A stretch of DNA of 11,791 bases, from the NCBI GenBank assembly GCA_030592835.1, contig JAUVIJ010000036.1:1-11791 (forward strand), read 5' to 3'. The translations under genes and the position numbers were made by a program. The DNA is from Candidatus Cloacimonadota bacterium (lineage in GTDB: Bacteria > Cloacimonadota > Cloacimonadia > Cloacimonadales > TCS61). Below, piece after piece: positions 6,007-11,791 of the stretch. A model generated the notes under the pieces. The model saw only the letters and a list, made by a program, of their open reading frames with translations. It did no database searches and was not told the origin of the DNA. Numbering within the stretch: the stretch's first letter is position 1; the number at the start of each line of letters is the position of its first letter.

Positions 6007-6888
6007 TCAAAGTAATTTATAGGTCAGACCGAGGGCAAGGGTCTGCTTAAATTGAATTTCATCAATACTGTTTTCTTCGAAATCATAATCTGTTTCATTG
6101 TAGATCATATTCACGTATAGATTTAAATTGATGAGTTTAGTCAGACTGGCACTGAGAATATTCTCCCACGTTAACCGGGGAGTTTTCCAGTCATCTTCAT
6201 AATCGGTACCTTCCAGATCTTCGGATTCCGAATAATAAAGGGCTTTATAAATATTTAGTTTGCTGTTGAGATTAATGGTTTCCCCAGTCAGGATGGTTTT
6301 ATATTCGGCTATAAATTCCAGACCTCCGTCATTAGTGTTTTCAATATCTTCTCTTTGATTGAGATACTGTTTGAATGAAAATCCTAATCGGGTTCCGAAT
6401 TCTTTTTTGTCTTCTTTAAAAAAAACTTTAGCCATTCCAAGGCTTTCAGTGATCTTGTTCGAATTCAGCGGTTTGGTTTCTAAACCGGGAACCTGATCCA
6501 GAAACTGGCTCTCCCAGCGACCACTGAGATAAGGATCGACAAATGCACTTAGAGTAAATCTTAATATCGATTCAAAGTCAATCAGATCTGTGGTTTTATC
6601 AGGCTTTGTCCAATTCTTATCCCCGGAATTGTCTACATACTGACTATGGGTCTGTCCGAAAGCAAGTTTCAAGGTGTTTTTGTTATGTATTATAGTATTT
6701 AGTTGTTTCTCTGCCAGTAGATTTGCATTTGTTGCCCAGGATATGGAGCCTTTTTCTTCTCCAGCCCAGTTATCACTATAGGCATTCTGGTTCATGGAGA
6801 AAGACAAATCTGCTTCAATCTTCCAGGATTCAGAGAAAAGGTTGAATGTTGCTGTAAACAACACAATTATTACAAGACAATATTTCAT
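6007..6888 (-). CDS. DUF3078-like outer-membrane beta-barrel protein
   Basis: This 293-residue protein starts at the ATG at 6888, with GGAGG 5 bases in front. A signal peptide is clear (MKYCLVIIVLFTATFNLFSES). The mature N-terminus, WKIEADLSFSMNQNAYSDNW followed by GSISWATNANLLAEKQLN, matches the opening pattern of DUF3078 proteins (W-x-x-x-x-x-x-x-NQ..-x-NW, G-...-S-x-x-x-x-N, then a strand pair). Below it are repeated amphipathic strands separated by acidic turns, such as ILRFTLSAFVDPYLSGRWES, and a final strand FKQTLALGLTYKLL, typical of outer-membrane barrels. The function is unknown. It is the first of the minus-strand group, ahead of the CYTH gene by 89 bases. The long repeat-filled gap upstream means it most likely has its own promoter, which I could not pinpoint. 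Confidence 0.75.
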   Translation of the reverse strand: MKYCLVIIVLFTATFNLFSESWKIEADLSFSMNQNAYSDNWAGEEKGSISWATNANLLAEKQLNTIIHNKNTLKLAFGQTHSQYVDNSGDKNWTKPDKTTDLIDFESILRFTLSAFVDPYLSGRWESQFLDQVPGLETKPLNSNKITESLGMAKVFFKEDKKEFGTRLGFSFKQYLNQREDIENTNDGGLEFIAEYKTILTGETINLNSKLNIYKALYYSESEDLEGTDYEDDWKTPRLTWENILSASLTKLINLNLYVNMIYNETDYDFEENSIDEIQFKQTLALGLTYKLL

Positions 6889-7181
6889 TGATCCTCCAAT
6901 TTCTTAGTTTTATGAAAATAAGATTTCTAAAAAATAATTACGCAGATTTCCTACAAGTTATAAATCAGTTTCTTCTTCATGATTTTAGCAGATTGAATTT
7001 CAGAATGCAACATCTGCGAGTTCATTTCCACTCTCTTTCGATATATTGAATAAATACATTAATCTTACTACCAAGTATATCATAACTCTCTATTAAATCG
7101 TTTTAATTTATTGCTGGGATAGTTTAGTAGGTAAGTCTGTAACCCGATTCGGGTTATATACATTTAAAACTTATAAGAGCC
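6889..7181. other. Gene-free gap upstream of the DUF3078-like gene
   Basis: No convincing coding region was found on either strand; only frames of about 25 codons occur. Apart from the GGAGG of the downstream gene (6893-6897), it holds the inverted pair CGCAGAT (6941-6947) / ATCTGCG (7012-7018), 64 bases apart, and the TAACCCGA palindrome at 7140-7156. The composition is like the repeats that follow, so this may be eroded intergenic repeat DNA. Confidence 0.5.
7140..7156. repeat. 17-bp palindrome TAACCCGA-t-TCGGGTTA
   Basis: Two perfect 8-base arms surround a single central base. It is GC-richer than the flanks and lies 250 bases upstream of the DUF3078-like gene, just before the dispersed repeat copy at 7182. 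It could be a REP-like hairpin or a protein-binding site; no second copy was found in the window. Confidence 0.5.
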
Positions 7182-7431
7182 AATAAATTCCAAATACAAA
7201 TAATGAAATAACAAACGAACTGATGCTTTGATTCGTTTTGAATTTGAAATTTTGATTATTGTTATTTATTTGTTTTTTGTCGTTTGAATTTTGAGTTTTC
7301 ACCTCAGTGTTCAATTCTCGGGATTTTATCCAAACCTTCAAAGTTTCAAATACGCCACGGCGCACAAGTGTTCCGATTTAGTCTCACTCATAATTTTTTA
7401 ATATTTTCCTTTCTCAACTTCTAAACTTCTC
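7182..7431. repeat. Diverged copy of the AT-rich dispersed repeat
   Basis: The left end (7182-7220) is virtually identical to the core found at 8042-8078 and 8281-8317 (AAATTCCAAATACAAATAAT, then GAAATAACAAACGAAC). It continues with the same hairpin theme, AACGAA then TTCGTT around a 'TGATGCTTTGA' loop, and ends in the same 'CTTCTAAACTTCTCAAC' tail (to 7431). The middle is unlike the other copies. This is intergenic repeat DNA; the open 64-codon minus-strand frame inside it is low-complexity Asn/Lys text and not a gene. Confidence 0.7.
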
Positions 7432-7452
7432 AACCAATTAACCTGCCTGTCA

Positions 7453-7514
7453 CGGCAGCTGCCGGAGAAGAAGGACAACTCGCAACTCTACTCCTAACCC
7501 GTAACTCTATTCCC
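7453..7514. repeat. GC-rich palindrome and a 19-bp direct repeat
   Basis: CGGCAGCTGCCG at 7453-7464 is a perfect 12-bp palindrome in an otherwise AT-rich gap. Just after it, two similar 19-mers abut: AACTCGCAACTCTACTCCT (7477-7495) and AACCCGTAACTCTATTCCC (7496-7514), with a further AACCC starting at 7515. All of it lies within 71 bases of the stop of the response-regulator gene. No T-run marks it as an intrinsic terminator. Confidence 0.5.
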
Positions 7515-7522
7515 AACCCAGA

Positions 7523-7891
7523 TTACCCAAAAATAGATTCAATTACAGGTTTGATATCATAAGCTTCGACGGGTTTTCGCAAATAGGCTACAGGTTTGAT
7601 CTTCTCCGCCCGATCATACATATTATTTCCATCATATCCGGTCATGAAAATGATTGGAATGTTTTTAAAAGCAATTATTTCCTTTGCAGCTTCAATCCCA
7701 TCCATTGCGCTGGATAGATAAATATCCATTAGGATAATATCGGGTTCTTTTTCCTTTGCCAGGATTACGGATTCTTCTCCAGATGATACAAAGCCACATA
7801 CTTCATAACCTTCATCTTCGAGATCCATTTTCAAACATTGTGCGATCATCGCTTCATCTTCTACAATCAGGATTTTGATTTTTTTCTTCAT
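7523..7891 (-). CDS. CheY-like single-domain response regulator
   Basis: This 122-residue protein starts at the ATG at 7891, with GAGGAAAG in front. It is a complete receiver domain with nothing added: acidic pocket E11, D12, E13 (LIVEDEAMI), phospho-acceptor D56 (DIILMDIYL), T84 (FMTGYDG) and K106 (YLRKPVEAYDIKP). All conserved residues are present. With no DNA-binding or enzymatic output it should work by passing phosphate on or by binding a partner. The sequence style (GEESVILAKEKEPDIILMDI, MDGIEAA) is that of receivers found with multi-domain PAS/HisKA_2 kinases, so the kinase at 8428-10797 is the likely partner. A 34-codon ORF abuts its start directly. Confidence 0.92.
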   Translation of the reverse strand: MKKKIKILIVEDEAMIAQCLKMDLEDEGYEVCGFVSSGEESVILAKEKEPDIILMDIYLSSAMDGIEAAKEIIAFKNIPIIFMTGYDGNNMYDRAEKIKPVAYLRKPVEAYDIKPVIESIFG

Positions 7892-7996
7892 TTAACTTTC
7901 CTCTATAACACGATTCTCTTTAGATTGAACTTCATACTCCGGCAGATGAGTACTTGCCAACTCATATACTTTTTCTGAATTTTTGATATTATTCAT
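7892..7996 (-). CDS. Small 34-codon ORF abutting the response regulator
   Basis: The frame runs from the ATG at 7996 to the TAA at 7892-7894, and the regulator's ATG follows immediately (TAAATG). The peptide begins MNNIKNSEKVYELASTHLPE and ends in NRVIEES; the last codons contain the regulator's Shine-Dalgarno. It is charged, probably helical, with no signal peptide or membrane segment. No good ribosome binding site precedes it, and an in-frame stop lies three codons upstream. It may be a translated leader that couples ribosomes onto the regulator, or the remnant of a longer gene disrupted by the repeat insertion. Its first 15 codons are repeated in the tandem copy at 8185-8235. I do not recognise a family. 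Confidence 0.42.
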   Translation of the reverse strand: MNNIKNSEKVYELASTHLPEYEVQSKENRVIEES

Positions 7997-8190
7997 AGCT
8001 ATTTACTTAAAATCACAAATAACAAATCCCAAAAAACAAACAAATTCCAAATACAAATAATGAAATAACAAACGAACCAATGCTTTAATTCGTTTCAAAT
8101 ATCAATTTTGTTTTACTCAAAATTTTTGTTAATATTTTTCCTTCTCAACTACTAAACCACTAAATTTCTAAACCTCTAAACTTCTCAACA
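7952..8190. repeat. 239-bp tandem repeat, copy 1
   Basis: This unit is followed directly by a second copy with a constant offset of 239 bases through most of its length. It has two parts: the 5' segment of the small ORF (7952-7996), and an AT-rich dispersed repeat that carries the core AAATTCCAAATACAAATAAT, a small AACGAA/TTCGTT hairpin and a tail of short 'CTAAAC' motifs. It lies in the gap between the big kinase and the response regulator. Confidence 0.85.
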
Positions 8191-8235
8191 ACTTGCCAAC
8201 TCATATACTTTTTCTGAATCTTTGATATTATTCAT
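8185..8235 (-). pseudogene. Truncated duplicate of the small ORF
   Basis: The ATG at 8235 opens a 16-codon frame, MNNIKDSEKVYELASC, which stops where the tandem copy joins copy 1. It equals the first 15 codons of the ORF at 7892-7996 with one change (Asn6 to Asp). It is best read as a by-product of the 239-bp duplication, not a working gene. Confidence 0.55.
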
Positions 8236-8420
8236 AGCTATTTACTTAAAATCACAAAAAACAATTATCAAATAACAAATAAATTCCAAATACAAATAAT
8301 GAAATAACAAACGAACCAATGCTTTAATTCGTTTCAAATATCAATTTTGTTTTACTCAAAATTTTTGTTAATATTTTTCCTTCTCAACCTCTCGTCCTCT
8401 AAACCGCTAAACTTCTCAAT
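8191..8420. repeat. 239-bp tandem repeat, copy 2
   Basis: From 8191 this repeats 7952 onward with few substitutions (notably around 8258-8280) and is identical over long stretches such as 8281-8387. It ends about 8 bases shorter in the 'CTCTAAAC' tail, just before the kinase stop at 8428. The high identity points to a recent duplication. Confidence 0.85.
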
Positions 8421-8427
8421 CACCATT

Positions 8428-10797
8428 TCAAACCCGTCTTTTATGCAGATCATCTATAAATCTGAAATGCCATTTCATACCATTTTCCAGATCATAACTA
8501 ATTTTACCTTTTAGCTGATATTCTAAGAGAGCATACACTGTTTGAAGCCCCATAGTTTTAACAGTTTTAGGATCAAAATCATCCGGAACACCAACTCCAT
8601 TATCACAAATATCAATATTTATCTGTCCATTATCATCTTTAAATAATCGAATGGAAATTTCACCTTTTGTATTATTCGGAAAGGCGTGTTTAATTATATT
8701 AGTGATCAGTTCATTCAGAATTAATCCGCAGGGTATGGCAGAATCGATCAATACAAACACTTCTTTTAGATCCAGATTATATGAGATCAATTCGGATTGA
8801 ACTCCATAACTTCTCATCAGCAAATTGATAAGATCTTCAATATATTCTTTCAAATTGATATGTGACAGATCTTTTGCTCGATATAATTTTTCGTGAACAA
8901 GTGCCATGGCTTTGATCTTATTAATTATCTCTCTAAATGTATTATGAACAAATTCGTTGTCTGAGCGCTTCGATTGCATCGAGAGCAAAGAAGAGATCAC
9001 CTGCATATTATTCTTTGTCCTGTGGTATATTTCTTGAAGAAGAGCATTTTTTTCTTTCAGATCTTTCTTTATCTGCTCCTCTGCTTGTTTACGCTTAGTG
9101 ATATCATGTCCAATAACAACGATACCTTTTCGTTCACTTCCCGGATAAGAAACAGGCACTTTAGTCACATCGAAAACCTGGATTGAACCATCGGAATCAG
9201 GAATCGTCTCTTCTCCATGAATAAGACTACCCTCCTTCCAGACTTTTGCATCGCTTTCTTTGCAAGTAAGAAATGAACCTCTAAGCTTACTGTTGAATTC
9301 TGCTAATTCGTAATCTTTTTTCCCTCGATAGTCTAAACCTTTTAACTGAAAAATACGGATGGCAGCTTCATTAGCCATAAGCCAGCAGCCATCTCCATCC
9401 TTAAAGCAAACAAAGTCCGGCATAGAATTAATCAGAGTTTGCAACTGCTTCTCACTTTCATGCAGCGCTTCCTCTGCCTGTCTTTTTTGAATTGCTATGG
9501 ATGCTTGTTTGATAAATGTTTCAATTATTTGTTTATTCTTAAGTTTCTCCGCATTTTTTTCAAGGAAAATAACTGCGGTTCCAGATAACTCTTTCTCTTT
9601 TGTGAAACCAATTAGGTATATTTCTTTCAAGTTAAATAGTTTTTCTATGGAATTACAGACAATTTTCGGAACAGTCTTCAATAATACTCCATATAAACCT
9701 TCTTGATTGGAATGCAATTTACCATCATAAAGTTTAATAAGACCTTCATCTTTTGCATTAAAAGTCATCCCTACAGGTTGCTTTCCTAAAAAACCCGCAA
9801 CTTTATCAGATAATTTCCCCAATCCAATAACTGTGCGGGTGGTAAGAATATCTTTTTCCTCATTAATAGAATTAATAACAATAATTGATTTTTTTCCTAC
9901 AAACTCTTGAAGAACTTCGCCAATAAAAGTATAAATGTCTTTATCAAATGGGAAATCAACAAACTGAATTGCTGCTTTGGATAACAACTCAATATTTTTG
10001 TGGTGTTCTTTTACTTTTTCCTCCGCCTTCTTTCTATTTGTAATATCATTATATTGAGATAATAGATGTTTTGGTTTGTTTTCTTCATTCAATATGAGTG
10101 AACAAGTCATCTCCGCCGGAAAGATAAAACCGTCTTTTCGTTTAACTGAAGTTTCTCCTCTCCATTTTCCTTTAGACAATATTGTTGGTATAATTTCTTC
10201 TTTTAATTGTTTTACGCCTTCTTCGTTACTGAATAAAAAGATCAATTTTCCGATTATTGAGCTATCATCTTCAAAGCCGCCAAGTGTAAGAAGTCCCTGG
10301 TTCACATACTCGATTTTTCCTTGCAAATCTGTTATCGTAACTGCTTCCGGAGTGGTTTCTACAACTTTAGATAATTTTCGGATTTCTTCATCTGCACGCC
10401 TATTTTTGTCTTTTTCCACTTTCAATTTAAGAGCATTTTCAATTGCTGGAGTTAATCTTAACAGATTTTCTTTAAGAACATAATCCCAGGCACCTGCCTT
10501 AATGGAATCAGCAGCCTTTTCTTCCGAGAGGGAACCTGTTATGATAATGAACGGAATAGTCGGCACAAGTTTTTTTGCAATTTCTAATGCTTCAAATCCT
10601 GTGAATTGGGGTAGACTGTAATCCGAAAGTATAATATCCGGTTTGAAGTTGTGGATAGAAGTTATAAAATCCTTTTCTGTGTCTACCAACTCAGAAGTAA
10701 AATCAAATTTATGCTCTGTCAATTCCTCTTTGATAAGTTTTGCATCGAGCTTGTTATCCTCCAGCATTAATATTTTCAGCTTTTCACAAAGACACAT
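8428..10797 (-). CDS. REC-PAS-GAF-PAS sensor histidine kinase of the HisKA_2 type
   Basis: This 789-residue protein starts at the ATG at 10797 behind AAAGGAG. The order is: receiver (~1-125; E13, D14, acceptor D59 in LSDYSLP, T87, K109), PAS (~140-260, ending DITNRKKAEE), GAF-like (~265-435), second PAS (~448-575, ending HDITKRKQAEE), then the kinase core. The phospho-acceptor is H592 in EIYHRTKNNMQVISSLL, the HisKA_2 signature. ATP-binding boxes are LNELITNIIKHAF (~694-706), DICDNGVGVP (~730-739) and MGLQTV (~749). There is no membrane segment, so it is a cytoplasmic kinase that could sense a ligand through PAS/GAF. The N-terminal receiver lets another kinase phosphorylate it, so it can act as a relay. 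A good partner is the regulator at 7523-7891, downstream across the repeat block. Confidence 0.94.
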   Translation of the reverse strand: MCLCEKLKILMLEDNKLDAKLIKEELTEHKFDFTSELVDTEKDFITSIHNFKPDIILSDYSLPQFTGFEALEIAKKLVPTIPFIIITGSLSEEKAADSIKAGAWDYVLKENLLRLTPAIENALKLKVEKDKNRRADEEIRKLSKVVETTPEAVTITDLQGKIEYVNQGLLTLGGFEDDSSIIGKLIFLFSNEEGVKQLKEEIIPTILSKGKWRGETSVKRKDGFIFPAEMTCSLILNEENKPKHLLSQYNDITNRKKAEEKVKEHHKNIELLSKAAIQFVDFPFDKDIYTFIGEVLQEFVGKKSIIVINSINEEKDILTTRTVIGLGKLSDKVAGFLGKQPVGMTFNAKDEGLIKLYDGKLHSNQEGLYGVLLKTVPKIVCNSIEKLFNLKEIYLIGFTKEKELSGTAVIFLEKNAEKLKNKQIIETFIKQASIAIQKRQAEEALHESEKQLQTLINSMPDFVCFKDGDGCWLMANEAAIRIFQLKGLDYRGKKDYELAEFNSKLRGSFLTCKESDAKVWKEGSLIHGEETIPDSDGSIQVFDVTKVPVSYPGSERKGIVVIGHDITKRKQAEEQIKKDLKEKNALLQEIYHRTKNNMQVISSLLSMQSKRSDNEFVHNTFREIINKIKAMALVHEKLYRAKDLSHINLKEYIEDLINLLMRSYGVQSELISYNLDLKEVFVLIDSAIPCGLILNELITNIIKHAFPNNTKGEISIRLFKDDNGQINIDICDNGVGVPDDFDPKTVKTMGLQTVYALLEYQLKGKISYDLENGMKWHFRFIDDLHKRRV

Positions 10798-10823
10798 TTA
10801 TTTAACTCCTTTCACCTTGAAAA

Positions 10824-10852
10824 ATTATACCTGCTTTTGGCACGGTTTAAAA
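10824..10852 (-). promoter_or_regulatory. Candidate promoter of the histidine kinase gene
   Basis: On the minus strand, a perfect TATAAT (10829 to 10824) lies 26 bases before the ATG. A weak -35, TTTTAA (10852 to 10847), is 17 bases upstream of it. The -10 match and position are good, the -35 is poor, so an activator or other sigma factor may be involved. Confidence 0.42.
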
Positions 10853-10903
10853 GTATTTTCTTCCTACTTTACTTTTTTAGTGGTTTTCCGAAATCTCACT
10901 ACC

Positions 10904-11007
10904 AACCATTGAAAAGCATGCCATGGCGACATGCATTGGATGTATTTGAAAGAATCCCTCTGCTGGTAAACCATTTTCAAGGTATGCTTCTATACTTTTC
11001 AATGGTT
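10904..11007. mobile_element. 104-bp element with 13-bp terminal inverted repeats (MITE-like)
   Basis: The element begins with AACCATTGAAAAG (10904-10916) and ends with its exact reverse complement CTTTTCAATGGTT (10995-11007). Inside the ends, GCATGCC and GGTATGC add to the symmetry, with a short insert on one side, and the palindrome GCCATGGC is present. It encodes no protein. A second copy of its first 86 bases lies at 11497-11582, about 88% identical by eye. No clear target-site duplication was seen. It is probably a non-autonomous or REP-like dispersed element. Confidence 0.6.
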
Positions 11008-11025
11008 TTACATTATACAGAATCC

Positions 11026-11466
11026 TCACTTATCAGGTGGAGGTTCATTCAGAATTGCCCAGAACGAACCAAGTTCTTTCACTGCTTTTATAAATTTTTC
11101 AAATTCCACAGGTTTTACTACATAAGCATTTACGCCCAGATCATAACTCGTTATCAAATCGCTTTCCATTTTGGAAGAAGTGAGTACAACAACCGGGATA
11201 TGGCAAAGTTCAACACTTTCTCTAATCTGCTGGAGTACTTCCAATCCGTCGATTTTCGGCATCTTCAGATCGAGCAGTACAACAACCGGATTACCACTTC
11301 CCCGATCTTTGTATTTAGCGCGTTTAAAAAGATAATCCAGGGCTTCTTCGCCATCTGTTACAACATCTATCTTATTAGCTATATTGAGATCCTCTAAAGC
11401 AGTAAGTGTAAGCTCGATATCATTTTGGTCATCTTCTGCTAAAAGTATTCTTTTCAGGTCATTCAT
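11026..11466 (-). CDS. Rcp1-type single-domain response regulator
   Basis: This 146-residue protein starts at the ATG at 11466, behind an excellent GGAGG. The frame remains open to 11511, but those extra 15 residues are encoded partly by the repeat element and have no ribosome site. The receiver is complete: E11, D12, D13 (LLAEDDQNDIEL), acceptor D66 (VVLLDLKMPKIDGLEVL), T96 (VVLTSSK), K118 (AYVVKPVEF). The 'EALDYLF...GNPVVVLLDLKMP' layout and the extra loop before strand 3 are typical of the Rcp1 group, which pairs with phytochrome-like or other multi-domain kinases. No output domain is present. The cut kinase upstream (11693 onward) is the obvious cognate, and the REC-bearing kinase downstream is a second possible partner. 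Confidence 0.92.
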   Translation of the reverse strand: MNDLKRILLAEDDQNDIELTLTALEDLNIANKIDVVTDGEEALDYLFKRAKYKDRGSGNPVVVLLDLKMPKIDGLEVLQQIRESVELCHIPVVVLTSSKMESDLITSYDLGVNAYVVKPVEFEKFIKAVKELGSFWAILNEPPPDK

Positions 11467-11470
11467 TTTT

Positions 11471-11480
11471 CCCTCCTCCC
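11471..11480 (-). promoter_or_regulatory. Strong ribosome binding site deciding the Rcp1-like start
   Basis: The minus strand reads GGGAGGAGGG followed by four A residues and then the ATG at 11466. This fixes the start there and rules out the in-frame ATG at 11511, which lies inside the repeat element. Confidence 0.8.
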
Positions 11481-11496
11481 CATACCTTGACCTTAA

Positions 11497-11582
11497 ACCA
11501 TTGAAAAGCATGCCATGGCGATATGCCTTGGGTGTATTTGAAAGAATTCCTTTGCTGGTAAACCGTTTTAAAGGTTTGCCTC
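11497..11582. repeat. Second, incomplete copy of the 104-bp element
   Basis: It matches 10905-10990 at a constant offset of 592 bases with about ten substitutions and no gap. The right end with the inverted repeat is absent. It lies between the cut kinase and the Rcp1-like regulator, so it forms part of that gene's leader if transcription starts upstream of it. Confidence 0.75.
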
Positions 11583-11614
11583 AAAACAATAACTTTGTGT
11601 TATTTTTCTTCTTC

Positions 11615-11620
11615 ATTATA
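11615..11620 (-). promoter_or_regulatory. Possible -10 box upstream of the Rcp1-like gene
   Basis: TATAAT is present on the minus strand at 11620 to 11615, but no -35 hexamer lies at a normal distance. If used, the transcript would carry the repeat copy at 11497-11582 as a long 5' leader. In this AT-rich gap a chance match is quite possible. Confidence 0.25.
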
Positions 11621-11692
11621 TTTTTACACAATCTATGCTATAAAAATGCAAAATTTACTTATTTCCGTCAAGAGTAAAAAAAATATCCATTT

Positions 11693-11791
11693 TCAGTCAT
11701 TTGATAATGTAAAAAAGAAAGAAGCACCTTCATTTACCTTTCCTTCTGCCCTGATGTCTCCGCCATGTTTCATTATTATACGTTTCACATT
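11693..11791 (-). CDS. Histidine kinase C-terminal end (partial)
   Basis: The minus-strand frame is open from the window edge to a TGA at 11695 to 11693 and gives 32 residues. They read VKRIIMKHGGDIRAEGKVNE, then GASFFFTL and a short tail. This is the final strand-helix-strand of a HATPase_c domain, where 'G-LAIVKRIIxxHGGxIxAExxxxxGxxFxFTL' is the standard ending. The upstream domains, and so its signal, are outside the window. It lies 226 bases ahead of the Rcp1-like regulator, in the same direction, and is its probable kinase. Confidence 0.85.
   Translation of the reverse strand, partial: NVKRIIMKHGGDIRAEGKVNEGASFFFTLSND

Noticed and set aside
7171..7365. 64-codon minus-strand reading frame
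   Set aside because: It lies inside the dispersed AT-rich repeat, its text is Asn/Lys/Gln low complexity and it lacks a ribosome binding site.
7952..8420. CRISPR array
   Set aside because: There are only two long units, directly abutting, with no short repeat-spacer pattern and no cas gene.
10837..11397. 186-codon plus-strand reading frame
   Set aside because: It is antisense to the well-supported response regulator and runs through the repeat element; its sequence has no domain-like pattern.
11467..11511. Longer start of the Rcp1-like regulator at 11511
   Set aside because: The added residues come partly from the dispersed repeat at 11497-11582, and the ATG at 11466 has a much better ribosome binding site.
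11588..11604. Intrinsic terminator AATAAC-TTTGT-GTTATT
   Set aside because: The T-run follows on the plus strand where no gene ends; the minus-strand kinase gene lacks a T-run after it, and the 6-bp stem is AT-rich and weak.

Overview
The window is AT-rich bacterial DNA. At least two predicted secreted beta-rich proteins (one resembling the outer-membrane DUF3078 group) and AT-rich dispersed intergenic repeats suggest an uncultured Gram-negative. The gene style fits the FCB group broadly (Cloacimonadota-like), but this taxonomic guess rests on style alone and is weak. Except for the window edges, where genes are cut, the coding regions are intact. No tRNA, rRNA, CRISPR array, transposase or phage gene was seen.

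Left block, plus strand (1-3961). The 3' end of a lon protease gene is followed by a small DUF4911-type gene. Next comes a tightly overlapping three-gene operon: a DUF2089 zinc-ribbon/HTH regulator, a DUF4097 beta-helix protein of the YvlB/LiaX kind, and a small partner. All three carry the same short SHOCT-like helical hairpin. The operon has a pair of direct repeats 21 bp apart upstream and a clear intrinsic terminator downstream. It looks like an envelope-stress type module. After the terminator lies a free-standing ECF-type sigma factor whose C-terminal half is a large extra domain I do not recognise.

Middle block, minus strand (4107-6888). Reading 6888 to 4107 there is a DUF3078-like secreted/outer-membrane protein, a CYTH-domain (class IV adenylate cyclase/CyaB-type) enzyme, a secreted beta-rich protein whose start overlaps the cyaB-like stop, and a five-helix inner-membrane protein.

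Right block, minus strand (7523-11791). This is a two-component signalling cluster with all genes in one direction: the tail of a histidine kinase (cut by the window end), an Rcp1-type single-domain response regulator, a REC-PAS-GAF-PAS-HisKA_2-HATPase kinase of 789 residues, and a CheY-like single-domain regulator preceded by a tiny abutting ORF. Neither stand-alone regulator has an output domain, so phosphoryl transfer or protein-protein signalling is likelier than direct gene control. The spaces between these genes are filled with repeats: a 239-bp imperfect tandem duplication built around an AT-rich dispersed element (a third, diverged copy lies at 7182-7431), and two copies of an ~86-104 bp element flanking the Rcp1-like gene, one with 13-bp terminal inverted repeats.

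The parts most worth a second look are the three-protein SHOCT/DUF2089/DUF4097 module, the sigma factor with its fused domain, and the small elements threaded through the signalling cluster.
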